A stretch of 64,000 nucleotides of DNA. Origin: Geobacter sp. FeAm09. Its GTDB lineage: Bacteria; Desulfobacterota; Desulfuromonadia; Geobacterales; Pseudopelobacteraceae. Below, one piece after another: positions 17,570-26,765 of this stretch. The stretch lies in NCBI RefSeq assembly GCF_008330225.1, contig NZ_CP042466.1:248001-312000 (forward strand), read 5' to 3'. How positions within the stretch are numbered: the first letter of the stretch is position 1; the number at the start of each line of letters is the position of its first letter. A program made the position numbers and the translations under genes. Below the pieces are notes generated by a model, which was not told the origin of the DNA, ran no database searches, and saw nothing but the letters and a program-made list of their open reading frames with translations.

Positions 17570-18045
17570 GGCGCCTCCGCGGGTGAGCCCGCATTTTTCC
17601 GGGCGAGGATGGAACGGACGGCGGTGCAGGCACGCGGCACGGCTGCTTCAACCTCGGGAGTAAGATCTTCGCTGAATGTGGTCACATCCCTGGCGACCAC
17701 GGCCACCAGGCTGATGTCCGAGTTGTCGGGAAGCGGCATCCCCATGGCGCGGCCGATGTCGAGCGCCTCGGGAAGGCCGCAGTCGTGGCTGCATGCCGCG
17801 TTGTGGGATGCCCCCTGGATACCGCTTACGACCACCTGGCCCGGGGGGAGGCTCTCGTCGAGCAGCGCATCGATGATGATGGCGTTCCGGGTGCCGGACA
17901 ACTCCTCCAGGAGCAGCAGGCCGCCGGCATGTGCCTCCACGAAACGGACGCCGGGATACCCCTCGCCGGCAAGTTCGCGGACGATCCGGGGGCCGACGCT
18001 GTCATCCGTGAGAAACGGCGATCCCAGGCCGATGACCACCATCAA
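17566..18045 (-). CDS. Hydrogenase maturation protease (Mvh-linked)
   Basis: A 159-residue protein of the HyaD/HoxW endopeptidase family (VIGLGSPFLTDDSVGPRIVREL start, then DALLDESLPPGQV). These proteases cut the C-terminal extension off the large subunit after nickel insertion. Its position directly after mvhA, with ATGA overlaps on both sides, suggests it is dedicated to that subunit. A second protease (20949-21428) serves the hyb unit. Confidence 0.87.
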   Translation of the reverse strand: MMVVIGLGSPFLTDDSVGPRIVRELAGEGYPGVRFVEAHAGGLLLLEELSGTRNAIIIDALLDESLPPGQVVVSGIQGASHNAACSHDCGLPEALDIGRAMGMPLPDNSDISLVAVVARDVTTFSEDLTPEVEAAVPRACTAVRSILARKNAGSPAEAP

Positions 18046-19535
18046 AGGCCCCGGCTGATCCGGTCGAGAATGGTCCCGTCGCCGGAGCGGCGGACCGTGA
18101 CTTCCAGGGGCGCGGTGCCGATGGCGTGGGTCGCGCAGGAACAGCAGGGATCGTACAGGCGGAACGCCATCTCGACCCGGTTGAGGATGCCGTCGCTGAC
18201 CACGCCCTTATGGATCAGCCCTTTGGCAGCCTTGGCGATGGACATGCCGATGGGTGCGTTGTTGTTGGTCGTCCCGACCAGCAGGTTGACGCTGGTGAGG
18301 ATGCCGCGTTCGTCGCAGGTGAAATGGTGCGTCAGGGTCCCCCGGGGGGCCTCCACGGAACCGATGCCGACGCCGGCGCGGCAGGATACGGCCTGCCGCA
18401 CCTCCGGGTCGCACAGCTCCGGGTGGTCGGCCAGTTCCTGCATCCGTTCCGCCGCAGAGAGCAGCTCGATCAGGCGCGCCCAGTGGGTGGCGAGCCGATG
18501 GTGAACCGGGCGATTGCGGCCGCCCGGGCCGTTGCCGCGGCAGCCGAAGGCGTCGAAGAACCGTTCGAACTCGGCCTGGGCGCGGGGGGTCGCCATCCGG
18601 TCGGCCACGTTGAGCCGCGCCAGGGGGGTCGCCTGGTAGACGCCGCTCTCGGGGCCGTCCACGAACCCTTTCCAGCCGATGTTCTTCAGGTAGGGGAACT
18701 TGACGTAGCTCCAGGGTTCCACATGCTCCGCGACATGGTCCAGGTACTCCTGGGGACGGTAGCGGACAAACTCGTTGCCCGCCGGGTCCACGACCCGGAT
18801 GGTGCCGTCGTAGAAGTTCGGGGCGTTATGCGCGTCCACGGTGCCCATGGAATAGGTCTGGTGGGCGTAGAGGTCGCCCAGCACCAGGTCGCGGTAGGCC
18901 TCGTTGCCCAGGACGATCCGATGGAAGGTTTCCAGGGAAAACTGGGCGAATTCGATGTTCTGCCGGGCGATCTCCCGGGCTTCCCGGGCGATCTCAGGGG
19001 TGACCGCCATGCTCCAGCCGCCGGGGAGGGCGCCGCAGAGATGAACGCCCCGGCCGCCCAGCTTCTTGATCAGTTCGTGGTTGCGCGCCCGGCAGGCGAT
19101 GACCGCCTTGCCCGCATCCAGGCCGACCTTGCGGATCACGCCGAGGATATTGCGCTCTTCCTTGGGGGCGTCGGGTCCCACGATGAAATCGGGGCCGCCG
19201 AGGCAGTAGAAATGGGTGGTGTGATCGGTGACGAAAAACGCGCTGTAAATCAGTTCCCTGATCCGGGCCGCCGCGGGGAGGCAGGGGGCTCCGAACAGTT
19301 CGTCCAGGGCCTTGGCCGCGGCAATGTGATGGGCTTCGGGACAGACCCCGCAGATGCGGTTGGTGATATTGGGCATCTCCTCGGCCTGGCGGCCGACGCA
19401 GAACGACTCGAAGCCGCGCAGCTCGGGAACCTGGAAATAGGCGGAAACCACCTCGCCGGCGTCGTCCAGGAAGATCTCGATCCTGCCGTGCCCTTCCAGG
19501 CGGGTGATGGGGTCGATGGTGATGCGTTGGTTCAT
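18042..19535 (-). CDS. mvhA: [NiFe]-hydrogenase large subunit, Mvh-like (group 3)
   Basis: A 497-residue catalytic subunit. The N-terminal nickel ligands are in [11 protein letters not shown] (Cys62, Cys65) and the C-terminal ones in DPCCSCATH (Cys464, Cys467). A 27-residue tail after the His is the likely maturation cleavage product. Shorter than membrane-bound large subunits and lacking a Tat-exported partner, it belongs to the cytoplasmic group that works with HdrA/MvhD. ATGA overlaps join it to mvhG and to its protease. Confidence 0.93.
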   Translation of the reverse strand: MNQRITIDPITRLEGHGRIEIFLDDAGEVVSAYFQVPELRGFESFCVGRQAEEMPNITNRICGVCPEAHHIAAAKALDELFGAPCLPAAARIRELIYSAFFVTDHTTHFYCLGGPDFIVGPDAPKEERNILGVIRKVGLDAGKAVIACRARNHELIKKLGGRGVHLCGALPGGWSMAVTPEIAREAREIARQNIEFAQFSLETFHRIVLGNEAYRDLVLGDLYAHQTYSMGTVDAHNAPNFYDGTIRVVDPAGNEFVRYRPQEYLDHVAEHVEPWSYVKFPYLKNIGWKGFVDGPESGVYQATPLARLNVADRMATPRAQAEFERFFDAFGCRGNGPGGRNRPVHHRLATHWARLIELLSAAERMQELADHPELCDPEVRQAVSCRAGVGIGSVEAPRGTLTHHFTCDERGILTSVNLLVGTTNNNAPIGMSIAKAAKGLIHKGVVSDGILNRVEMAFRLYDPCCSCATHAIGTAPLEVTVRRSGDGTILDRISRGL

Positions 19536-20536
19536 GGTTCAACCTCCGGGCTACGGTCGGCAACCACGGTCGCTGCCAGGTTGTAGCGGTAAAAGGTGCC
19601 GAGCGGATCGGCGACGCCGGCCAGGGCGCTGCGCAGGCGGGCGTGGATGTCGGCCTCCGCCTTGCCGCCGGATTCTCCGGGATCGACCACCGCGGCAAGG
19701 GCCGACAGGGCGGCGGCACCGGGGTCGGCGTTCCGGTCGAGGGCACCGTAGCAACCGGTGCAGGGCATGGCGACGGCAGGGCAGAGGGCGCCGCAGCCGC
19801 CATGGGTGGCGGTGCCGATGCAGGGGAAACCCTGTTCGGCCAGGCACCAGCCCGCCTCGGGAACCGCCTCAAAGGGGCGTGCCAGGCGGGCGGCCAGGGA
19901 GCCGCGCTTCTCGCGGCCGCATTGGTCGCAGACGGCCCGTGCCGTGCAGCCGAGCAGCGTGCCGTTCTCCGGCAGCGGATTACCCGAGGCCACGTGGCGG
20001 ATGACGGCGACGATCTGTTCCGGTTCGGGGGGGCAGCCCGGCATGGTGTAGTCCACCGTCACGGCTTCGTGCACGGCCAGCACCCGTTGGAGAAACGCCG
20101 GCAGTTCCAGTTCGCCGCCCGGTACGGGTGAACTCCCTCCCGGGATCGGGCCCGCGGCGTTATCGACGCTTGCCGAGGAACGGAAAACGGTTTCGAGCAC
20201 ATGGCCGATGCCGTGCTGGTTGGCCAGGGCCGGAATGCCGCCGCTGGCGGCGCAGGCTCCGAAGGCGACGAACAGTTGGGATTTGCGGCGCAGCAGTTCG
20301 GCCATTTCCAGGTTTTCCTCGGTCCGCAGGGCGCCATTGAACAGCGTCAGGAAGATCGCCCCGTCGGGCAGCGCCTCGATGTCTGCCCGCTTGGTGTCCA
20401 GAAGGCAGGGGCAGAACATGAAGTCGAAATAGGCATCGACCTCGAGGAGCGCCTCGTTGATGTTTGCCAGGGCGATCTCGCAGCCGCCGCAGGATGCGGC
20501 CCAGTACATGGCGAGTTTTGGTTTGAGGGTCGGCAT
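19532..20536 (-). CDS. mvhG: [NiFe]-hydrogenase small subunit, Mvh-like
   Basis: A 334-residue iron-sulfur subunit without a Tat signal, so cytoplasmic. Cluster ligands are visible: CGGC (Cys16, Cys19), FGACAASGG, PGCPPEPEQI, and further cysteines in the C-terminal half (CTARAVCDQCG, GGCGALCPAVAMPCTGCYG). It passes electrons from the NiFe site to HdrA/MvhD. AAAGGAGG precedes the ATG. It is the first clearly recognised gene of the five-gene unit. Confidence 0.92.
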   Translation of the reverse strand: MPTLKPKLAMYWAASCGGCEIALANINEALLEVDAYFDFMFCPCLLDTKRADIEALPDGAIFLTLFNGALRTEENLEMAELLRRKSQLFVAFGACAASGGIPALANQHGIGHVLETVFRSSASVDNAAGPIPGGSSPVPGGELELPAFLQRVLAVHEAVTVDYTMPGCPPEPEQIVAVIRHVASGNPLPENGTLLGCTARAVCDQCGREKRGSLAARLARPFEAVPEAGWCLAEQGFPCIGTATHGGCGALCPAVAMPCTGCYGALDRNADPGAAALSALAAVVDPGESGGKAEADIHARLRSALAGVADPLGTFYRYNLAATVVADRSPEVEP

Positions 20537-20557
20537 GGCGCCTCCTTTGTGTGGTGG

Positions 20558-20737
20558 TCAGAGCCGGGCGGCGCTGCCGCATGCCTCATCGGCGGCTGCG
20601 GCGGGATAGACGGATATGCCCGCACGTGCCGGGGCCGGGGTGAAGGGAAAGACGTGGGAAAGACGGCGGGCCGTCGCAACGGTGGCGCTGCCGGAACTCC
20701 CTGTGAGGGGGGAGGGCGTGGAACCAGTTAAAGCCAT
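20558..20737 (-). CDS. Possible small ORF at the head of the mvh unit
   Basis: A 59-codon ORF ends 21 bp before mvhG. It begins MALTGSTPSPLTG and ends ADEACGSAARL. It has a GGAG element 15-18 bases upstream of the ATG (suboptimal spacing) and no domain I recognise. Codon use is G/C-rich at third positions, but the composition (Ala/Ser/Pro) could arise by chance. It might be a leader peptide or nothing. The rest of 20537-20948 holds only the hairpin at 20914-20945. Confidence 0.25.
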   Translation of the reverse strand: MALTGSTPSPLTGSSGSATVATARRLSHVFPFTPAPARAGISVYPAAAADEACGSAARL

Positions 20738-20913
20738 GATCGGAGGTTGCTCCTTTCACTTGGACTGAAACGTATGAGTGCTCGTGCCGCCAGGACCCGG
20801 TGCCGACTGCCCGCCCGCCGGCCACCGCTTGGGGCGCCCGCCGCAGAATACGTGGGTATCCTAACACGGGCAGGAGCGTGTATTGCCTGTTGTCTGCGGC
20901 GGGTTGCATGAAT

Positions 20914-20945
20914 TTAACCCGGCGGCGGCCACTCCGCCGAGTTAA
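20914..20945 (-). terminator. Hairpin just after hybP
   Basis: TTAACCCGGCGG and CCGCCGAGTTAA form an imperfect stem a few bases past the hybP stop, consistent with ending the hyb transcript before mvhG. Only a weak T-rich stretch follows. Confidence 0.5.
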
Positions 20946-20948
20946 CGA

Positions 20949-21428
20949 TCAACGCTTTTCAACGGGGGTGCCTGAGGCCGCAATCTCGGCGACCACCAGT
21001 TCGGCCAGTCCCGGAAGCTTGCCGGCCAGCAGGGGCGACAGCTCGGCTCCCGTGTCATAGGTAGTGGGGATGATGCCGAACAGGGTGATCTTCTTGGGGC
21101 AGCGATCGCGGATCTCGGAGAGTGCCAGCACCTCCTGGATGCCGATCTGGTGGGGCGACATCTTGATGGGCAGCTTGCCCAGCATAAAGTCGTCCTTCTC
21201 GTAGCGATAGACGTCTCCCGGCTCGCCCTTGGCCTCGATGGTATCCACCAGAAAGACCTGGTCGGCGTCCTCCAGCATATGGGAGACCATGATGCCGAGG
21301 GTACCGCCGTCGTACAGGGTGACGTCGGCGGGAAAGGTGTAGTGCTTCTGCAGGTACTGAATAAAGTGGACCCCAAAGCCTTCATCGGAGAAGAGCAGGT
21401 TGCCGGCGCCGAAGATAAGAGTTTTCAT
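20949..21428 (-). CDS. hybP: Hydrogenase maturation protease HybP
   Basis: A 159-residue endopeptidase of the HyaD/HybD family (LIFGAGNLLFSDEGFGVHFIQYL at the N-terminus with the metal-site Glu, and the Asp-containing VFLVDTIEAKGEPG). It removes the tail of the hyb large subunit. It lies downstream of hybL, separated by 214 bp that contain a palindromic repeat; the order matches the Geobacter hyb operon. ATG 21428 follows AAAGGAC; an upstream ATG giving MEKDTT is possible. Confidence 0.9.
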   Translation of the reverse strand: MKTLIFGAGNLLFSDEGFGVHFIQYLQKHYTFPADVTLYDGGTLGIMVSHMLEDADQVFLVDTIEAKGEPGDVYRYEKDDFMLGKLPIKMSPHQIGIQEVLALSEIRDRCPKKITLFGIIPTTYDTGAELSPLLAGKLPGLAELVVAEIAASGTPVEKR

Positions 21429-21529
21429 CGTAGTGTCCTTTTCCATCACTAAAAGGTCGCAGCAATCCACCGGGGGGTGTGCGCGCGGGCCATGCCGGCA
21501 CGCACCACCTTACGGCAGCCCGCCAAAGA

Positions 21530-21624
21530 CACAAAGAGCACAAAGGGAACTGACAACAGGAACATGTGACTCGGTTGCTCTAAGTCTCTTCACTGTTGTC
21601 AGCGCCCATTGTGCTTTTGTTGTG
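21530..21624. repeat. Long imperfect palindrome between hybL and hybP
   Basis: The left arm (21530-21559) and right arm (21593-21624) are reverse complements with mismatches; the exact core is CTGACAACAG/CTGTTGTCAG. The arms contain CACAAAG-type runs like other dispersed repeats of this group. It would fold into a large hairpin in the hyb mRNA and could lower hybP expression or stabilise the upstream message. Confidence 0.65.
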
Positions 21625-21642
21625 AGAGTTGCTCTGTAGCTG

Positions 21643-23322
21643 CTACATTACCTTGACGTTCGTGATCTCTTTCCCTTCCGGATCGATGGTATGCACCGCG
21701 CAGGCGATGCAGGGGTCGAAGGAGTGGATGGTCCGCAGCACTTCCAGCGGCTTGTCGGCCTGTGCCACGGGGTTGCCGACCAGGGACGCTTCGTACGGGC
21801 CGAGCACGCCCTTGTCGTCGCGCGGCGAGGCGTTCCAGGTGGAGGGAACGACAGCCTGGTAGTTCTTGATCTTGCGGTTTTCGATCACGATCCAGTGGGA
21901 CAGGGTGCCGCGCGGTGCTTCGTGGAAGCCGACGCCCTTGTATTCCCCCTTGGGGATCTCGGTGGGGTTGGCGTAGACCTTGTCGCCTTTGCCCACGTTT
22001 TCCACCAGTTTGTCGAGGAACTCCAGGGAGTAGTCGGCCATCAGGTGGGCGCGGATGGCGCGGGCGCCGAGACGGCCCATGGTGGAGTGCAGGTCGTTCA
22101 CGCCGACGCCGATTTTGGCGCAGCTTGCGTCAACCAGCTTCCGGACCTTTTCGTTGCCGCCGGCATAGGCGGCAAACAGTTGTGCCGGCGGACCGACCTG
22201 GACCGGTTTGCCGTCCAGGCGGGGAGCCTTGCACCAGGTGTATTTGCCGTTGTCCTGGAATTCGGTGTAGCTCGGTTTGGTTTCGCCGTCCCAGGGGTGC
22301 AGGGTGCCGTTTCCTTCGTACCAGGCGTGGGACACGTTTTCCTTGATGTTGGCGATCAGGTCCAGGTCCTGGTGGTTGGTGACGATGCGGGCCTTCTTGA
22401 TGTCGCCGCCGCTGATGATGGCACCCGGCAGGGCGAACTTGGTGTTCTTGGTGTCTTCGGGCATCTCCGGCACGGCCAGGTAGTTGACCACGCCGCGGCC
22501 GTATTTGAACCAGTCCTTGTAGATGGAGGCGATGGCCACCATGTCCGGATAGTAGACCTGCTGGACGAATTCGCGGGTCTCCGCCATCAGGGTCTTCAGG
22601 GCGGCGATCTTCTCCATGTTGAGGGTGGCCAGGTTTTCCATGTTGATGGCGGTAGCGACGCCGCCGACGCACAGGTTCTGGATGTGGGGGTTCTTGCCCC
22701 CCAGGATGGCAATCGCCTGGGCTGCCTTGCGCTGGTAGTCAAGGGCGCTGAGATAATGGGCAACCGCCATGAGGTTGGCTTCGGGCGGCAGTTTCATGGC
22801 CGGGTGGCCCCAGTAGCCGGAGGCGAAGATGCCGAGGCGGCCGGTTTCCACGAAGGATTTCAGCTTCTGCTGGACAGCCTTGAATTCGGTTTCGCTGTTG
22901 CCCGGCCAGTTGGAGATGGACTGGGCCAGTTGCGCGGTCTTCTTGGGGTCGGCCTTGAGGGCCGAGACCACATCCACCCAGTCCAGGGCGGACAGGTGGT
23001 AGAAGTGGACGATATGGTCCTGCACCGAATGCTGGGCCATGATGATGTTCCTGATGTACTGGGCGTTCAGCGGGACATCGACCTTGAGGGCGTGTTCCAC
23101 CGAACGGATCGAGGAGATGGCGTGGACCGTGGTGCACACGCCGCAGAAACGCTGGGCGTAGATCCAGGCATCCTGGGGGGGACGGTCTTTCAGGATGGTT
23201 TCGATGCCGCGCCACATCTGGGCGGACGACCAGGCGTTGGTGACAACGCCACCGTTTACTTCTGCATCAATTCTCAGGTGACCTTCGATGCGGGTGATCG
23301 GGTCAAGGGTAATGCGGGCCAT
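21643..23322 (-). CDS. hybL: [NiFe]-hydrogenase large subunit HybL (membrane-bound uptake type)
   Basis: A 559-residue catalytic subunit with RFCGVCTTVHAI (Cys60, Cys63) and C-terminal DPCIACAVH (Cys538, Cys541). A 15-residue tail after His544 is the expected HybP cleavage product. It pairs with the Tat-exported HybS to oxidise hydrogen in the periplasm and feeds electrons through HybA/HybB to the quinone pool. An ACGGAGGAAA site precedes the ATG. Hyb-type enzymes are the hydrogen uptake enzymes used for hydrogen-dependent respiration in Geobacter. Confidence 0.95.
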   Translation of the reverse strand: MARITLDPITRIEGHLRIDAEVNGGVVTNAWSSAQMWRGIETILKDRPPQDAWIYAQRFCGVCTTVHAISSIRSVEHALKVDVPLNAQYIRNIIMAQHSVQDHIVHFYHLSALDWVDVVSALKADPKKTAQLAQSISNWPGNSETEFKAVQQKLKSFVETGRLGIFASGYWGHPAMKLPPEANLMAVAHYLSALDYQRKAAQAIAILGGKNPHIQNLCVGGVATAINMENLATLNMEKIAALKTLMAETREFVQQVYYPDMVAIASIYKDWFKYGRGVVNYLAVPEMPEDTKNTKFALPGAIISGGDIKKARIVTNHQDLDLIANIKENVSHAWYEGNGTLHPWDGETKPSYTEFQDNGKYTWCKAPRLDGKPVQVGPPAQLFAAYAGGNEKVRKLVDASCAKIGVGVNDLHSTMGRLGARAIRAHLMADYSLEFLDKLVENVGKGDKVYANPTEIPKGEYKGVGFHEAPRGTLSHWIVIENRKIKNYQAVVPSTWNASPRDDKGVLGPYEASLVGNPVAQADKPLEVLRTIHSFDPCIACAVHTIDPEGKEITNVKVM

Positions 23323-23386
23323 GTATTTCCTCCGTTATCGGTTTTTATGTGTAGAATCCATCAACATGGAACGTGTGTATCTCGGT

Positions 23387-24676
23387 TTACGCCTTTTCTC
23401 CCATGGGGTGGGCCGCCGTGTGCTGATCACGGGTGTGCAGCTTCGGCAGGACCGGCAGTATCTTGACCAGCACCTGGTAGCCCAGAATCTCGAAGGCGAC
23501 GATGCCGACCGTGATCATCAACTCGGCCAGGGAGGGGAAGTAGTGCCACCCCTTGCCGGGGTTGAAGCCGATCAGGTAGACGTTGAAGCGGTACAGCGCC
23601 CCGCCCAGCACGATCAGGGCGGCGGAGCTGAACAGCCAGCGGATGGACTCCCTCCGGCGCTTGCTGAACAGAATCAGGGAACCGCTGGCGATCAGGCAGA
23701 ACTCGAGCAGGAAGAAGCAGGAGTAGAAGTCGAAGGAAAGCGCCTTGCCCAGTTGCCCGCGCCAGGCCAGGTCGCCGATGACGACGCAGAGCCAGATGAC
23801 CGTCAGAAAGGGGATGATGCGTGCCAGCCCGGAAAGCTCCTTGGTTTCGAAGGGCCGTTTGAAGGCGTAGCACGAGATGACCGACTCCAGGATGGCGATG
23901 GAGTAGCCGATATACATGCAGTTGATCAGAAACAGCAGCGGCAGGAAGCCGGTATGCCACAGCGGGTGCAGCTTGGTCGATGCGATCAGAAGGAGCGAGC
24001 CCAGGGACGACTGGTGCATGGTCGGCAGGGTGATGCCCAGGACGATGATGAAGATCAGAACCTTGTCAAGCCGGGGACGGGCCCAGGCCGCCAGTTCCTT
24101 GACCTTGTCGAGCCGGTCGCCGATCCGTTCGGGGCGTTCCATGCCGAGACGGCCGTAGATCAGATCCAGCATATGCTGCAAGGTCTTCCATTCGGTTTTT
24201 TCCAGCGTCGTCAGGATGGCGGGCAGGAACTCCATGATCAGAACCGTGGTGTAGGCCATGACGCAGACGGCGACTTCGAACATGGCGGAGTTTACCTGCC
24301 ATTTGGACGGAACGAAGAAGTTGTAGGCGTTCCAGGGACGTCCCACGTCCACCATGACCGAAAAGCCGGCCAGCCCGTATCCGAACATACTGGTCAGGAT
24401 GGCGGAACGGATCATGGGGTGGTAGTGCATGCGGTTGCGGATGTAGATCAGGATCGCCATGGCGTAGCCGCCGCAGGCGATGGCCGTGCCGGTGGCGACG
24501 TCGTAGGTGATCCAGATGCCCCAGGGGTAGCCGTCGCTCATGTTGGATACGGCGCCGATCCCCTTGATGAAACGGAGTGCGATCAGGGCGAACCCGATCA
24601 GGGTCAGGGTCAGAAGAACTATGAACGAGGGGGTCAAGATCTTCGCTTCATGTACCTGGTACTCATCGTGTCCCAT
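23387..24676 (-). CDS. hybB: HybB-like NrfD/PsrC membrane subunit
   Basis: A 429-residue integral membrane protein with about ten hydrophobic segments, including LTPSFIVLLTLTLIGFALIAL-like helix 1 (residues about 13-33) and a characteristic DGYPWGIWITYDVATGTAIACGG. NrfD/PsrC subunits exchange electrons with quinones without haem. Its ATG overlaps the hybA stop (ATGA). Together with HybA it connects the periplasmic hydrogenase dimer to menaquinone. Confidence 0.92.
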   Translation of the reverse strand: MGHDEYQVHEAKILTPSFIVLLTLTLIGFALIALRFIKGIGAVSNMSDGYPWGIWITYDVATGTAIACGGYAMAILIYIRNRMHYHPMIRSAILTSMFGYGLAGFSVMVDVGRPWNAYNFFVPSKWQVNSAMFEVAVCVMAYTTVLIMEFLPAILTTLEKTEWKTLQHMLDLIYGRLGMERPERIGDRLDKVKELAAWARPRLDKVLIFIIVLGITLPTMHQSSLGSLLLIASTKLHPLWHTGFLPLLFLINCMYIGYSIAILESVISCYAFKRPFETKELSGLARIIPFLTVIWLCVVIGDLAWRGQLGKALSFDFYSCFFLLEFCLIASGSLILFSKRRRESIRWLFSSAALIVLGGALYRFNVYLIGFNPGKGWHYFPSLAELMITVGIVAFEILGYQVLVKILPVLPKLHTRDQHTAAHPMGEKA

Positions 24677-25611
24677 CAGTGATGGCCCCCCTTGTCGGTA
24701 TTGGTGTCATGCCCGCCCTCTTCGCCGCCGTGTTTCTTCATGTTTTTCAACGCGATGAAGCAGAGCGTGCTGTAGAGCGCCACCGGGGCGATGAAACCCT
24801 TGTAGATGGTGTGCTGGATCTTTTCCGAAAATTCGGCGGGCGCCGCATCCTTGAGCGTCGGCAGGCCCAGTTTGTTGAACTGCATGCTGGCGAGATAGAT
24901 GTGGTTGGTGCCGCCGAGTTCGTTTGCGCCATAAATGTGGTTGATGTACTTGCCCGGATTCTCCCGCAGCCGTTTTTCCGCCTCTTCCAGGAGGTCCTTG
25001 CGTTTGCCGAACATGATCGCACCGGCCGGACAGACTTCGGCGCAGGCGCTGATGCCTTTCTTCGGCAGGTTGGTGTTCTTGCACAGGTCGCATTTGACGA
25101 TCTGGGGGAGTGCGCGGTCCCACTGGAACTTGGGGATGTTGAAGGCGCAGGCCACCTGACAGTAGCGGCAGCCGATACAGGTATTCTTGTTGTAGTCCAC
25201 GATGCCGGTTTCCGGGTCGCGCGTCATGGCGGCAACCGGGCAGACCGAAACGCAGGACGGCTTCTGGCAGTGCATGCAGGAGTATTTGACGTAGGACCAC
25301 TCCTGTTCGGACTGCTTGAAGAGCTTGATCAGGGTGCGGGTGCTGCCCGACAGGTCTTCGGGGGCATCCCACAGACCGTCGGTATCGAATTTGGCGCGCT
25401 CGTAGGAGAGGCTGCCGTAATCGCCGTTAACCCGCTTGCAGGCGGACATGCAGGCCTTGCAGCCGACGCACTTGGTGGCGTCGTACAGCATGCCGATGGT
25501 TTCATTGTTGATCTTGTGCCCCTCATTGGCCTTTGCCTGTTTGCCGGCCAAGAGGGCTGCGCCGGTGGCGCCCATGATCTTGAGGAACTGGCGTCTACTC
25601 GGTTTTCCCAT
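24676..25611 (-). CDS. hybA: HybA-like 4Fe-4S ferredoxin subunit
   Basis: A 311-residue protein with a Tat signal (SRRQFLKIMG near residues 5-14). Cysteine clusters follow: CVGCKACMSACKRVNG, CMHCQKPSCVSVCPVAAMT, CIGCRYCQVACAF, and CDLCKN...CAEVCPAGAI. A C-terminal hydrophobic segment (IAPVALYSTLCFIAL) probably anchors it. ATG 25611 has better spacing from GGGAG than ATG 25617; with it the gene overlaps hybS by 17 bp. It carries electrons from HybS to HybB. Confidence 0.92.
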   Translation of the reverse strand: MGKPSRRQFLKIMGATGAALLAGKQAKANEGHKINNETIGMLYDATKCVGCKACMSACKRVNGDYGSLSYERAKFDTDGLWDAPEDLSGSTRTLIKLFKQSEQEWSYVKYSCMHCQKPSCVSVCPVAAMTRDPETGIVDYNKNTCIGCRYCQVACAFNIPKFQWDRALPQIVKCDLCKNTNLPKKGISACAEVCPAGAIMFGKRKDLLEEAEKRLRENPGKYINHIYGANELGGTNHIYLASMQFNKLGLPTLKDAAPAEFSEKIQHTIYKGFIAPVALYSTLCFIALKNMKKHGGEEGGHDTNTDKGGHH

Positions 25612-26707
25612 GGTCATCTCCCTTCTCCGGACCGTCCGGCAGCTTCTTGGCCATCATGACACCCGCACCGATGGCGGCGCCGGCAGCAAGACCGATGACG
25701 CCGGTGGTCAGAGGATCAGGACCCTTGCCTTTTTCCTTCAGGTCGATCGGAGCATAACTATCGAACGGCGTCGGCTCGTGAATCTGAACCTTGTCGGCGA
25801 TGGCGGTTTTGAAAAGCAGGTCCGGCTCGGTGCAGCCGATGCAGGGGTGCCCCACGGAAACCGGCCAGACCGCCACATCGTTGAAGCGCAGCACGGAACA
25901 GTTGGCATAGGTGGCCGGTCCCTTGCAGCCCAGCTTGTAGAGGCAGTACCCCTGGCTGTGCCCCTCGTCGCCGTAGGCGCGGGCGAAACGGCCGGCGTCG
26001 AAATGGGGGCGGCGTTCGCAGTGCTCGTGGATGCGGCGGCCGAAAGCAAATTTGGGGCGGCCCATCTGATCCAGTTCGGGCAGCTTTTTGAACGTTACGT
26101 AGTAGAGAACGGTCGAAAGGAAGTTGTAAGGGTTGGGCGGGCAGCCGGGGATGTTGATGATCGGCTTGTCCTTGACGATGTCGCGTACCCCTACGGCTCC
26201 GGTGGGGTTGGGGCCGACGGAAGGGATGCCGCCGTAACTGGCGCAGGTACCCATGGAGATGATGGCGGCAGCGCCCTCGGCGGCATGTTTCAGGGTATCC
26301 AGGGACGTTTTGCCGGAGACCTTGCAGTAGATGCCGTTGTCTTTGGTGGGGATGGCGCCTTCAACGACCAGGATATAATTCCCTTTGTTGGCCAGCATGG
26401 AGTCGTGGAGGGACTTTTCGGCCTGATGTCCCGAGCCGACCATGAGGGTCTCATGGTAGTCCAGGGAGATCATGTCGAGGATCAGGCTGGAGACGGTCGG
26501 ATGCGTCGAACGCAGCAGCGATTCCGAGCAACCGGTACACTCTTGGAAATGGAGCCAGATTACTGCAGGCCTGTTGTCGCTCTTCTGGGCCGCTTGGGCA
26601 ACTTTGGTAACCATCCCGTAGGGAAGCCCCAGCATGGCTGATACGGTCATGCAGGTCTTCATGAAGTCTCGACGGGTAACGCCGGGGAAAAGGCCCTCTT
26701 TTGTCAT
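25595..26707 (-). CDS. hybS: [NiFe]-hydrogenase small subunit HybS, Tat-exported
   Basis: A 370-residue iron-sulfur subunit. The Tat motif TRRDFMK (residues 11-17) is followed by a hydrophobic stretch. Cluster ligands include FQECTGCSES, MGTCASYGG, PGCPPNPYN and C-terminal CKGPATYANC and HPCIGCTEPD. A C-terminal hydrophobic anchor (TTGVIGLAAGAAIGAGVMM) is typical of membrane-bound enzymes. I chose ATG 26707 because GCGGAGGA lies just before it. It is the first gene of the hyb operon, downstream of a sigma-54 promoter. Confidence 0.94.
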   Translation of the reverse strand: MTKEGLFPGVTRRDFMKTCMTVSAMLGLPYGMVTKVAQAAQKSDNRPAVIWLHFQECTGCSESLLRSTHPTVSSLILDMISLDYHETLMVGSGHQAEKSLHDSMLANKGNYILVVEGAIPTKDNGIYCKVSGKTSLDTLKHAAEGAAAIISMGTCASYGGIPSVGPNPTGAVGVRDIVKDKPIINIPGCPPNPYNFLSTVLYYVTFKKLPELDQMGRPKFAFGRRIHEHCERRPHFDAGRFARAYGDEGHSQGYCLYKLGCKGPATYANCSVLRFNDVAVWPVSVGHPCIGCTEPDLLFKTAIADKVQIHEPTPFDSYAPIDLKEKGKGPDPLTTGVIGLAAGAAIGAGVMMAKKLPDGPEKGDDHGKTE

Positions 26708-26765
26708 TGCATCCTCCGCTGTCATGTACTTGAGTATGTGGCTGGTTAAAAACCTTGTAGTATAC

